NCBI GenBank assembly: GCA_049999765.1
Contig: JBNGIQ010008911.1
Coordinates: 1 to 64,000 of the forward strand
Source of the DNA: Phaeoceros laevis
Taxonomy: Eukaryota; Anthocerotophyta; Anthocerotopsida; Notothyladales
DNA: 64,000 nucleotides
Direction: 5' to 3'
The translations under genes were made by a program, and so were the position numbers. The notes under the pieces were generated by a model. The model was not told where the DNA came from and did no database searches. It saw only the letters and a list, made by a program, of their open reading frames with translations. Below, piece after piece: positions 39,881-49,042 of this stretch; the first letter of the stretch is position 1; each line of letters begins with the position of its first letter.

Positions 39881-40393
39881 TGCCTACTACCTGTTAGCAT
39901 CTTAAATCTTATTATTATTTATATGTGTATGTGACTACGGACAAAGAATCTGGTTGACGTGCTCATGCTTCTATTTATGACCACAATTTTGAGAAGCAAA
40001 GTGCAATCCTACTTATTAGACTACTTGCATTGAAGTAGGTCTCCAAACTCTCCATACTTTGTGTGCCTAACCTGAAAGGATGTGAGATACTAAAGGGTTT
40101 TAAAATTTGGTATTGGATCGTGTCTATGGACTCCAATGTTACCTTTCTTTAGTTTTTTGAGCTTTTTTTAGAGGAGCTCATGCTAGCTTTAAGAACTTTC
40201 CATGTTTGCCACTATCACCACGCCCTCTACCACCGGGCAACGGAGCAGCGTAGGCTGATTGACATTCCTTCACACATCCTGCAAGAGGGGAATATTTCTG
40301 AAAGAAACGGAATAGTGTCCAAAATTAACACTCTTCAACGCGTTTCTAGGAGTTTCTTAACCCCAAGAGTTGCGTTTCTGTTAACCAAGGAAA

Positions 40394-40402
40394 TTAGGGT
40401 TT
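40394..40402 (-). promoter_or_regulatory. Telo-box (reverse orientation)
   Basis: TTAGGGTTT, the reverse complement of the plant telo-box AAACCCTAA, about 50 bp upstream of the TATA box of the TRB gene. Confidence 0.7.
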
Positions 40403-40443
40403 TCGATTCGTGTCCAGAAAGGCGGGATGTGCCCAACCTGGCG

Positions 40444-40451
40444 TATAAAAG
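40444..40451 (+). promoter_or_regulatory. TATA box of TRB gene
   Basis: TATAAAAG about 170 bp upstream of the TRB start codon. A transcription start near 40475-40480 would follow. Confidence 0.65.
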
Positions 40452-40485
40452 TAGCAGAGAGCATATGAAGCAGTTCAGAGTGTGC

Positions 40486-40494
40486 AAACCCTAA
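40486..40494 (+). promoter_or_regulatory. Telo-box in TRB 5' leader
   Basis: AAACCCTAA, about 35 bp downstream of the TATA box, so near the expected transcription start or in the 5' leader. Confidence 0.75.
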
Positions 40495-40617
40495 AGTTGC
40501 GACACATAGCGAGACGAATTGGCAACTCGGCATGTCACTTGTAGCTACCCCCTTCGAACGAGAAGAGATGGATTGACAGCAAGCCACAAGGCAGAGGGAG
40601 GGAGGGGGAGGGTTCAC

Positions 40618-42452
40618 ATGGGTGCTCCAAAGCAGAAATGGACGCCGGAGGAGGAGGCTGCGTTGCGAGCGGGAGTGGAGAAGTACGGGCCAGGCAAGTG
40701 GCGCGCAATCCAGAAGGACTCCAAATTTGGTCCCTGCCTCACATCACGCTCCAATGTGGACCTTAAGGTCAATCCTTTGCTTGCCCTTGCTGCTATGCGG
40801 CTCCTTCTGCTTTTGCTCACCCATCAGGGAGGTGTGGCACTCCGGGGCTCCAAGTGGAGGACGGGGTGCTGGCAGAATGGGTTCGTTGCAATCACATAGA
40901 TGCAGCTGCTGTGTGCGTCTACGTCCGTCACATCTGCGTGCAAGGCTACCCAGTAGCCCGTCGTAATTGTGCTCTCAGTGACATGGCGACGTTGCGTTTC
41001 TTTGGCAGGATAAATGGCGGAATATGAGCGTGAGCTCCAATGGCCATCAATCAAGAGACAGATCGTCGAAACCGTTAGCATTGCCAGCGGCATCAGATTT
41101 GTTGAGCCTGGGCCTGGAGGACCCTGTCTCAGGAAATCCTCTGGGTCTTGCGAGTCCGGATGGGTTGACTGATGGCAAGTCGATGATACTGTCGGACCCT
41201 AACCGCTCGGCAGCAGATAGGAAGATGCTCGGTCCCAGGTAATCCTGTGAAGTTTGCTTCTTGATGTCGCAAGGCGGTAGTTTGCGTTGCTTAGTGTTCA
41301 GCAATTGAAGCTACACGGCCTGTTTTGAATTATTGTCATCGCAGCAGATTAGGGCTCTGATCGCATCTAGGGCTGCCCTCGTTTTCACTGGAGTCCTTTA
41401 AGCTAATTACTCGTTTTGATCGTACGGCAGCTATGATGAGCTCATAGTGGAGGCAATCAGTGTTATGAAGGATCGAAACGGATCAAACTCTGGTAATATT
41501 GCATCTTATATCGAGGTGAGATCCCTCTCTTCTGTATTTGCACAGCTCGAAGAAAGTGGCAGAGCCCGAGATCTTGATGTTATATGGAACTTTTTTTCTA
41601 CAGAGTCCTGCGTGTCCAGTTCTAGCCCTAGTCTGCTTTTTTTCCTCTGCTGTCTTTGCCCATGTGTTCTTCTTTTGCTTCATGTTCACACTTTGTCATT
41701 TGCCTGGTCTCTTACCAGGAACATCATCCTGACAATTTACCCAGCAACTTTCGGAGGCTACTGACAGCCAAGCTGAAACAGCTAACTGTCCAAGGGAAGC
41801 TCGTGAAGGTGAGCTGCTCAGTTCTCCACGATTTAGGGCAGACGGTTCTGAGCACCATTGAATTATTCTGAAATGTAAACGCTGCAGGCAGCTATACTAA
41901 TGTGGTTTTGCACTTCCTTACAGTTGCGTCAAAACTACAAGATTAGCAACAGCGATAGTTCACCACCTTCTATGAATGGGACGAAGCCTGCAAAACTCAG
42001 GCCGTCAAGGGTACAGGAGGCTGAAGCAGAGCAAAAGCAGAGCCCTAGGTTTCCACGGGATGTAGCTAAGAAACCAAGGGGCAACTTTGGCGTGAAAAAG
42101 GCCAAAATGAATGTCGATTTGGCAAGAGCCAGGATGAAGACTGCACAGGAAGCAGCCAGGGCTGCTGCCCAAGCTGTCGCAGAAGCTGAGGCCGCGGCCA
42201 CAGCAGCTGAGCAAGCAGCTAGGGAGGCTGAAGCTGCAGAAGCTGAGGCGGAGGCTGCTGAAGCTGCGGCAGAAGCAGCACAGGCCGCAATAAGACCTCC
42301 AAAAAAAGGTGCACCCCTTCCCTATTTGTCTAAATATCTCCCCTCGGCTTGTATCCTCTACTACTGTCAGTGGGCGTTCTAATGTCGCTCGTTGTCCCGA
42401 TGCAGCAAAGTTGATGTACAATTTCCCAGGAGAGACTGCCGTGGAAGCTTGA
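40618..42452 (+). CDS. TRB: Telomere repeat-binding factor (TRB / single Myb histone)
   Basis: Six exons: 40618-40767, 41009-41238, 41431-41515, 41719-41808, 41924-42308 and 42406-42452, phases consistent, 328 residues. The N-terminal telobox-type Myb domain ([25 protein letters not shown], then VDLKDKWRNM across the exon 1/2 junction) binds telomeric and telo-box DNA. Exons 3-4 encode the linker-histone H1/H5 domain ([35 protein letters not shown]). The C-terminus is a basic segment plus an Ala/Glu-rich coiled coil. This Myb-H1-coiled-coil order defines plant TRB/SMH proteins, which act at telomeres and with chromatin repressors. Exon 6 (ending PGETAVEA) is the least certain; reading through the last donor would give a different tail. 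Two telo-boxes sit upstream. Confidence 0.92.
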
Positions 42453-42988
42453 TTCAGGGCAAATGCTGGTCCTTTGACCGTCCAATGTGGCATTGTATTG
42501 TATACATGTATCAAAAACCGTCTTCAAATAGGCTACTGATTGGTCTGCAAAATTCTTCCCATGAACTCTGCGCCTGCTGTCAGGTGCCATCCACCTTAGG
42601 ACTAGCCATCTCTGGTATCAGAAACTTGCCTGCAGACACCAGAGTCGCCCCTTTTTCTGTCGTCTGGGTTAGGATTTGCAGGAACTGTTCCGTCTCTGCG
42701 TGAGATGTCCGGGACGTCTGGTATATGGCGATTGTGAATATATTCCCGTCTTGATTCGGGCGTCCTGGTCATCTGTGTCTGTTTCATGAGTCCTAGACGA
42801 TTTCAATTGCACGACAATCCCATCGTCCTGACTCGACTGAAGCAAATATCTTCACGGCTCTCACTGAAACTTCGGAGTCTGGACTTGGAAACCATACCAA
42901 GGGCCCCGCCCCCCGCCCCTTTCCATGTGCCGCTCCGTAATGTTTACGGAGGAGACCTGGACTTCCCATGTCACGGACCTTCTCGCAT

Positions 42989-42996
42989 TATAAAAG
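42989..42996 (+). promoter_or_regulatory. Orphan TATA box
   Basis: TATAAAAG follows a C-rich stretch and a tcccatgtc element about 25 bp upstream, which loosely resembles a plant snRNA upstream element. No open frame follows. The hairpin at 43070 is about 75 bp downstream. Confidence 0.35.
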
Positions 42997-43069
42997 GCCC
43001 AACTACCGGGGCAACGGGCTCATCAGCGCGTCCTTGGCGGCCGCAAGCCCGTGAGCCGTGAGTAAGTCG

Positions 43070-43109
43070 AGCGGGCACGCGCCGGTAGGCGGACCGGCAT
43101 GTGCCCGCT
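43070..43109. other. Perfect-arm hairpin, 9+6 bp stem
   Basis: Arms agcgggcac (43070-43078) and gtgcccgct (43101-43109) pair fully. After a 2x2 internal loop, gccggt (43081-43086) pairs with accggc (43093-43098) around a 6-nt loop. The stem is very GC-rich. Function unknown. Confidence 0.7.
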
Positions 43110-43654
43110 GGCACCCAAAACCTGCGAAATGGGTGGGGTGGGGGAGAGGAGGGGGAGCTGTGGTCCCGGGAGTTTCGCTTCGACCCAATGGGCAATAACG
43201 TTCACCTAATATGGTGCAGAGTACGTGATAGGTAACGGCCCTAGTGTAACGGAGATACTTGCGTCCGCACTCCTTATTTTGTAACATTTCATTTCATCAC
43301 AATGTGGTTTTTACCCCGTCAAACACCACACATAATACTTCCTTGTAGTCTTCCTCTACTCGAGTAAATCTGCAAATTTCGGTATTCAGAAAACCGGAGA
43401 GGCCCGAAGCTGATGAGATTGGAACATCCTATCGAGCTGCTCTCTCCACTATTTGGAGGAAGGAAGTTATTTCCACTGTGAGGTAAGGTAGTTGCGTTTC
43501 CTTGGGTACTTGGGTATCCCTCGAGGGATCATCCAGCAGCACATTGTAGTTGTAGCTTAATCTCACAGAGGGCTCCATGGTTTAGTGTTACAGTTTTACT
43601 TTACAATTTCTTACACATATAATTACTGTATAATTACGGCTTTCTCATAATAGG

Positions 43655-44320
43655 TACTTCAATGTAATGCCAGGACATCATCATCATTCTAGCAAGATAG
43701 CAGGCAAATGAGAAAGTGCGCTCATGAAGCAAAATAAGAACAACACATGGCCAAAGACAACACGGAAAAGAAGTGTGACTAAGGTTAGAACTGGACACCA
43801 GTTCCCATTTACTATATAACTGTGCACACGGATCCACTCTCATCTTATCATAGCTCTCGTACCATCAAAGTTCATCAAACGTGTAATTAGTAGTAGTAGT
43901 AGTGGCCGTAGTAGGATTATGGTGTTTAGCCAACTCCACATGGGAATTAGCATAGAGCACATAAGTGCAAACGAGGCAGCCCTAGATGCGATCAAAGCCC
44001 TAATCTGCGCGATGACTCTTCGAAACAGGCCGAGGAGTTTCAGTTGTTGAACGCTGCAAGCCACGCAAAATGCTGACTTGCGACATCAAGAAGCAAACAT
44101 CACAGGAATAAATTATCCTGCCAAAAAACCGTAAGTCGTCACGTCACTAAGAGCACAATTACGACGGGCTACTGGGTAGCCTTCCACGCAGACGTGATGG
44201 ACGTAGACGCACAGAGCAGCTGCAGCTATGTGATTGCAACGAACCCATTCTGCTAGCACCCCACCCTCCAGTTGGAGCCCCCGAGTGCCATACCTCTCTG
44301 ATGGGTGAGCGAAATCAGCA
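43655..44320 (-). pseudogene. Decayed inverted partial copy of the TRB gene
   Basis: The reverse complement matches TRB from intron 1 to the start of exon 4. 44148-44318 mirrors 40816-40990 at roughly 90% identity by eye. 44075-44110 mirrors the start of intron 2, 43960-44035 its later part, and 43660-43800 mirrors intron 3 (41600-41735). Exon 2 is missing almost exactly: only GATAA remains between flanking intron sequences. Most of exon 3 is also gone. No TRB protein could be made. Confidence 0.85.
43887..43904. repeat. TAG trinucleotide microsatellite
   Basis: About five to six tandem TAG units inside the inverted TRB copy, absent from the parent gene. Confidence 0.8.
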
Positions 44321-44428
44321 TGATGGCAGGCATGAAGAGAGAAAGGAGCATCTTGGGACGGTTTTGCACTGCTGGCAGCACACAGTGGGCACAGCAGAAG
44401 CTCTTCGTTCACAGCTCCAACTGATTGG

Positions 44429-46849
44429 ATGACTGGCTCAGTTGTTGCTCCTTCCAGTCGGAACTTTCCTGGCTTATGCTGGTTGCAAAGGAATTGGCAG
44501 ACCCCACACTGGGGACCCAGCAGAACAAGGTGGCATTTTCTTGCGAGCCCACTGCGAAAGTCCCTATGGGTCCACACCGTGCTGGCCACCTTGAATGCCC
44601 AGGCTCAAGGTGGTCTTGTGGCACCGGCACGGCCTTCGTGTGTTGGACCTTCTGTAGGAGGTGATGCGATTCAACGGCTGTGTGATGAGGGGCAGCTGGA
44701 CAGGGCGTTGGATGTCCTTTTGACTATGGACCAGCAGGGCACTGTGCCTTCGGCCAATGTGTACAGGTCTCTCTTGAAAGTGTGCGCCAAAAGGAAGGCC
44801 CTGGCGCAGGCAGAGCAAGTGCATGCCCATTTGACAAAGAACGGTCTCGAATTCACCTGGTTTCTTGGTGAATCTGTAGTGATCACTTTGGTGAAGTGTG
44901 GTGCACTAGAAAATGCGTTACAGGTCTTCCACAGGATCAAACAACGAACTGTTTTCGCCTGGACAGCAGTGATTTCTGGGTTGGCCTTTGCAGGGCAAGG
45001 TCAGGAGGCCCTGAGATTGTATAACTGTATGCAACAAGAAGGTGTGCAGCCAAATACTTACACTTTCGTCAGTTTGCTGAAAGCTTGTGGCAGCATAGCC
45101 GATCTGGAACAGGGGAGGTTTATCCATGCTGAAGCCATCAAGCACGAGTGTGATTCTGACTTGTTTGTGTGCACCGGTCTGGTTGACATGTATGGTAAGT
45201 GTGGAAGCATAGTGGATGCGCAAGATATGTTCGATGGGCTGTCCCAAAGGGATGTGGTAGCATCCACGGCAATGCTTGGGGCATATGTCCAGCAAGGTCA
45301 CGCAGAGAAGGCCTTGGAACTTTATGAAGAAATGAGGAAGGAAGGCATGAGGTTAGACGTTCCCATCCTTGTGGGTGCGCTTCAAGCATGTGGCATGCTA
45401 GCAGAGAAGGAGGAAGATACTGTTTTGGATGGGCTATCGTACAAACTCAGTTTACTGGACAAAGAGAAGGCAATACATGCGGAGGCCTGGAGAAAGGGCT
45501 ATGACTCAGATGCTTATGTTGGTAGCACCCTTATCAATGTGTATGCAAAATGTGGGAGCCTTATGGATGCGCAAAATGTGTTTCATAAGTTATCTGGGCA
45601 GAATGTGGTGTCATGGACTGCCATGCTCACTGTTTATGCTCAGCACGGGGAGGCAGAAAAGACTCTCCAGTTGTATGAAGAAATGCACAATGAAGGTGTG
45701 AATCCAGACACTTGCACCTTCGTGACTGTCTTCTTAGCATGTGGCCTCCTGGCAGACAAGGAAGAGGATACTCCTTTCCATGGGCAGCTCACCAAAGTGA
45801 AGTCTCTAGCGAAGGGGAAGGCAGTACATGCTGCCGCTAAGATGAAGGGCGATGATCGTGACCTGTTCGTTGGCAACAGCCTGGTTGGCATGTACGCGAA
45901 GTGCGGGAGTATCGTGGATGCAGAGCATGTGTTTGATGGTTTATCTCATCGGGACGTAGTTTCTTGGAATTCAATGCTCGGAGCATATTCCCACCATGGC
46001 CAAGCAGAGAAAGCTGTTGAGCTGTACAGACAGATGTTGCAGGAAGGTGTGAGTCCCAATGATATCACACTGGTATCCATCTTGCCTATGTGCAGTGGTG
46101 CAGGAGGAGGCTTGGACACCTTTAGGCTGATGTATTCCAACCATGTCTCTAGGGGGAAGCCTGTGAATCCTCTTCTGGCGAGCAATTTCATTCATGTGTT
46201 CGGCAAATGCGGAAGCATGTCAGATGCTCAGGCTGTTTTCGATGCGCTGCCCCAACCCGATGTAGTGTCATGGACTGCATTGATTGCTGGCTATGCACGA
46301 GAAGGAGACTCTGTATCAAGCCTTCATTCCTATGAGCAAGGGCGGCTTTTGGGCATGAAACCCAATGAAGTCACGTTCGTTTCACTCCTCTCTGCCTGCA
46401 GCCATGCCGGGCTTGTGGACAGAGGTCTAGAGTACTTCGAATCCATGAGAAGAGATCATGACATAGCTCCCAACGTCGACCATTACGTCTGTATGGTAGA
46501 CATGCTCGGACGTGCAGGAAACTTCGTAAAGATAGAGCAATTGTTATCCACCATGCCAGTGCTGCCTAATCTGGCATTGTGGTTGTCTTTACTTGGTGCT
46601 TGTAGAAAACATGGTGGCCAGGTTGTGCTGGCAAGGCGTGCTTTCGGCTGCTCAGTGGAAGCACGGCCTAAACACCCAGCTGCTTACGTTCTTATGTGCA
46701 GTATCTATGCAGATGCCGGCCTTTGGGATTGTGCAAATGAGGTGAACGAGCTGAGGCAGAAGGCATGCGCCTGGAAGAAGCCTGGCGAGAGCTGGATCGA
46801 GCATGAGCAGGAATTACACAGTTTCGTGGTAGGAGAGTGCACGTACTAA
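44429..46849 (+). CDS. PLS-class PPR protein, E-type without DYW
   Basis: A single-exon 806-residue protein, a paralogue of the 15.5-kb gene (shared VYRSLLKVCAKRKALAQAE-like opening, acidic inserts such as EEDTVLDG between helices). An N-terminal region of about 70 residues, possibly organelle-targeting, is followed by PLS repeats with MYGKCGS/MYAKCGS and WTAMLGAYV-type helices. The E region ends WIEHEQELHSFVVGECTY, so neither the full E+ nor DYW is present. It probably binds organelle RNA and would need a separate deaminase for editing. Its upstream sequence is the inverted TRB copy, so its promoter may have been replaced. Confidence 0.88.
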   Translation: MTGSVVAPSSRNFPGLCWLQRNWQTPHWGPSRTRWHFLASPLRKSLWVHTVLATLNAQAQGGLVAPARPSCVGPSVGGDAIQRLCDEGQLDRALDVLLTMDQQGTVPSANVYRSLLKVCAKRKALAQAEQVHAHLTKNGLEFTWFLGESVVITLVKCGALENALQVFHRIKQRTVFAWTAVISGLAFAGQGQEALRLYNCMQQEGVQPNTYTFVSLLKACGSIADLEQGRFIHAEAIKHECDSDLFVCTGLVDMYGKCGSIVDAQDMFDGLSQRDVVASTAMLGAYVQQGHAEKALELYEEMRKEGMRLDVPILVGALQACGMLAEKEEDTVLDGLSYKLSLLDKEKAIHAEAWRKGYDSDAYVGSTLINVYAKCGSLMDAQNVFHKLSGQNVVSWTAMLTVYAQHGEAEKTLQLYEEMHNEGVNPDTCTFVTVFLACGLLADKEEDTPFHGQLTKVKSLAKGKAVHAAAKMKGDDRDLFVGNSLVGMYAKCGSIVDAEHVFDGLSHRDVVSWNSMLGAYSHHGQAEKAVELYRQMLQEGVSPNDITLVSILPMCSGAGGGLDTFRLMYSNHVSRGKPVNPLLASNFIHVFGKCGSMSDAQAVFDALPQPDVVSWTALIAGYAREGDSVSSLHSYEQGRLLGMKPNEVTFVSLLSACSHAGLVDRGLEYFESMRRDHDIAPNVDHYVCMVDMLGRAGNFVKIEQLLSTMPVLPNLALWLSLLGACRKHGGQVVLARRAFGCSVEARPKHPAAYVLMCSIYADAGLWDCANEVNELRQKACAWKKPGESWIEHEQELHSFVVGECTY

Positions 46850-46913
46850 GTATCCACAACTAACTATGACATCTCTAAACAACTTCTATCAGCGAAGATT
46901 AGAAATGCACGTT

Positions 46914-47354
46914 TTATGCATAATTCGTCTGCGATGCCCTAACAGGGTTCTCATGAGTCTCATCTCCTTTGCTGGTTCTTTGGTCGCTCTCACGGACAAT
47001 GGTGGAAGCTGGCTGCTCAGGGACAACGTTGGAGGCGCGGTTATTTGCCGTCTGTAGTGATCCGCTGCGGCCGCGCTTGCGGTCCAGAATCTCTTTGCGC
47101 CTCTTGCGAGCTGCACGCTGGGCATCTGTGGATTTGTGCAGATGGAATACCCTCAACCGTGCGAGCAATGCTAGTCTTTGAGTACGTGTACAGTCGACTT
47201 CTATGGATGTTGGCCACAGAAGCAGCTGTAGATCTCGGCTCGCATCATTCCATCTCTGCTCCGCTGCTCTCATTTCTTCAGCCGTTGGGACTGAGCAAGG
47301 ATTCTCTTCTTGTTCCCCCTCAATCTTCGCATCGTCCTCCATTGTTTTTGACAT
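46914..47354 (-). CDS. Hypothetical basic protein
   Basis: A 146-residue open frame beginning MSKTMEDDAKIEGEQEE and containing a charged helix (ALLARLRVFHLHKSTD) and a nuclear-localisation-like cluster (RKRRKEILDRKRGR). Composition is protein-like and unlike antisense noise, but I know no family. Just upstream on the same strand another frame reads TLVAEAQRKEKAKTEG, so the real start may lie further upstream across an intron or frameshift. Confidence 0.35.
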   Translation of the reverse strand: MSKTMEDDAKIEGEQEENPCSVPTAEEMRAAEQRWNDASRDLQLLLWPTSIEVDCTRTQRLALLARLRVFHLHKSTDAQRAARKRRKEILDRKRGRSGSLQTANNRASNVVPEQPASTIVRESDQRTSKGDETHENPVRASQTNYA

Positions 47355-47586
47355 CCTTCAGTCTTGGCCTTCTCCTTGCGCTGAGCTTCCGCCACCAGTG
47401 TCCTTTTAAGAAAAGGTTTGCAGGATGTTCTTATCGGGTAAGCTTGTGAAGATAGAAGGAGTACCTGCCTGTTACCTGCCTGTTGCCTGCCTGAACAGGC
47501 AAACGATCCGTTTCCGTGTCTGGAACTGGATGGCCAAAGGCCATGGATTGACGCACTTATGAACCCAGTTAAATAGGTGCAGATGG

Positions 47587-48252
47587 ATGACCTCAATCAT
47601 CAGGACTAGAACGCAAATGGGGAAACAGCAGGTAACTCACTTGCGATGGGACGGCCCCATGCAGTGCCCCTTGAATCAGACGCAGCACTTGATTGTGGTG
47701 AAAGTTGGCAAGGCTTCAGTGCTCCTAAAGGAGGTGATCGGTCACTTGGACGAGGCAGAGTGCTTTCAGAAGCCATGGGATCTTGTGGCAATGCGCCGAA
47801 TCACCAACAACAGGTCAATAGACCAGAATTTCCTTCGTTTTCTTGACGAAAATCTTCCTGGCTTCCGCGACCTCCGACGACAGCACCCAAAAGTTGCCTC
47901 GGATACCCTCAAGATATGGAGTCGCTTCAAATGGGACTTCACCGGACCCCACGACTGGGCATCTCGGACTGTTCAAATTTATGCGAAAATGGGCAGACGA
48001 CGTCCGAGAAGAGCTCAAGTAGCATCAAGCGGCATGACTATCGAACTGACAGGATATATCATGGCGGGCATTATGGATCCCACATGCAACCGAGTTGTCC
48101 AAGTGATTAGAAATCGGTTGGTCGAGGAGGATGAAGTACCCATCCATTCGGTAGTGCTGAAAATCAACGGTCTATCAACTACCTGCTACTTCATGAACGA
48201 AGTGCGGGCCCTCATGAGGAGGTTGGGCTGGCGTGGTCCCAGTTACTGCTAG
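47587..48252 (+). pseudogene. HSPA12-type Hsp70 fragment
   Basis: A 221-residue open frame aligns in outline with the middle of the HSPA12-type protein at 34.8-36.7 kb. SIDQNFLRFLDENLPGF matches VDNNFLKFMSEKIGCF, and LKIWSRFKWDFTGPHDW matches LRTWEDIKGAYDPW. IMDPTCNRVVQVIRNRL matches IFDPVVEQVVDLIKRQM, and VVLKINGLSTTCYF sits where VGGFSASPYL should be. The phosphate-binding motifs are missing and the adenosine motif is ruined. The frame is open and has an ATG, so a truncated expressed protein cannot be excluded, but ATPase function is very unlikely. Confidence 0.55.
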
Positions 48253-49042
48253 ACTACTAGTCTGGGCTTTTCCCGACTGAGTTACTTTCTCGCTTTTAGT
48301 TTGCATCCTTGATTGAAGTTGATTCTGTATCCCTGAGATCACACCCTAGTGGTAGTACGGACTAGGGATGGCTCTCTGAAATTCTCGTGTCTAATAAAAG
48401 GATGCATTTTCAATACCTGCCAACCACCAGGCATGAGAGCCTGGTGCGGCCGATACTGACGGCCTGCTCAAAGCAACTGCCAAATATCTGATTGTGCGAA
48501 GTTTGCATCGTTAGCAAAGTTTAGCAACTCTTTCTTGCACTTGCTGGCACTTCCGCACTTTCAGGTTGGTTCCATTCTCCTCAACGAAATTTTATTACCC
48601 AGTAGAGTTCTAGCTTGCTGGACAATATATTCCTCAATCAAGCAGGTTTTGTTCTGCTTCACGAGCGGCAGACATGTACTTGCATAAGAAAGGACATACT
48701 ATGCTGAACAGCTGTTGGTTTCTAATCTCAATTCAAATTGAAGAGCAATTAGCAACAGAAAAACCCGAATCCTGGCCAAAAAACAGTCTGCAAAAAAGTG
48801 GGAGGTAAGCCCCATGCAGTTCTGACGGCCTCATCACCTGCTCGAAACATACATTCAACTAAACTCTGCAAAAGCCAGAAATCTACATAAACTGAACGGC
48901 TGCTCCTCACAAAAAATGTTCCACTTCCACATCCGATGGAAGCACAACTGGTGGCAAGGAACAGGCAGTTGGGGAGCATGCCCTTGGAGGTAACATACCC
49001 CTAAACAGCTCTACATGGCTAAAACGTCGAACTGCAAATTGT
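48253..49042. other. Intergenic
   Basis: Contains an AATAAA-like element near 48392 and the 3' region of the F-box gene. No gene recognised. Confidence 0.5.

Larger units (their letters stand above)
38521..40443. other. Repeat-rich intergenic region with an assembly gap
   Basis: AT-rich. Holds the N gap at 38979-38988, flanking 44-bp repeats, and the 113-bp tandem repeat at 39654-39880, each listed separately. No gene recognised. Confidence 0.6.
42453..43654. other. Intergenic spacer between TRB and its inverted copy
   Basis: Holds a GC-rich promoter-like stretch with TATAAAAG at 42989-42996 and a strong 40-nt hairpin at 43070-43109. No protein-coding gene recognised. Confidence 0.5.

Noticed and set aside
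44113-44589. 158-codon minus-strand frame upstream of the 44.4-kb PPR gene
   Set aside because: It spans the inverted TRB intron copy and the antisense of the PPR start; no protein family pattern.
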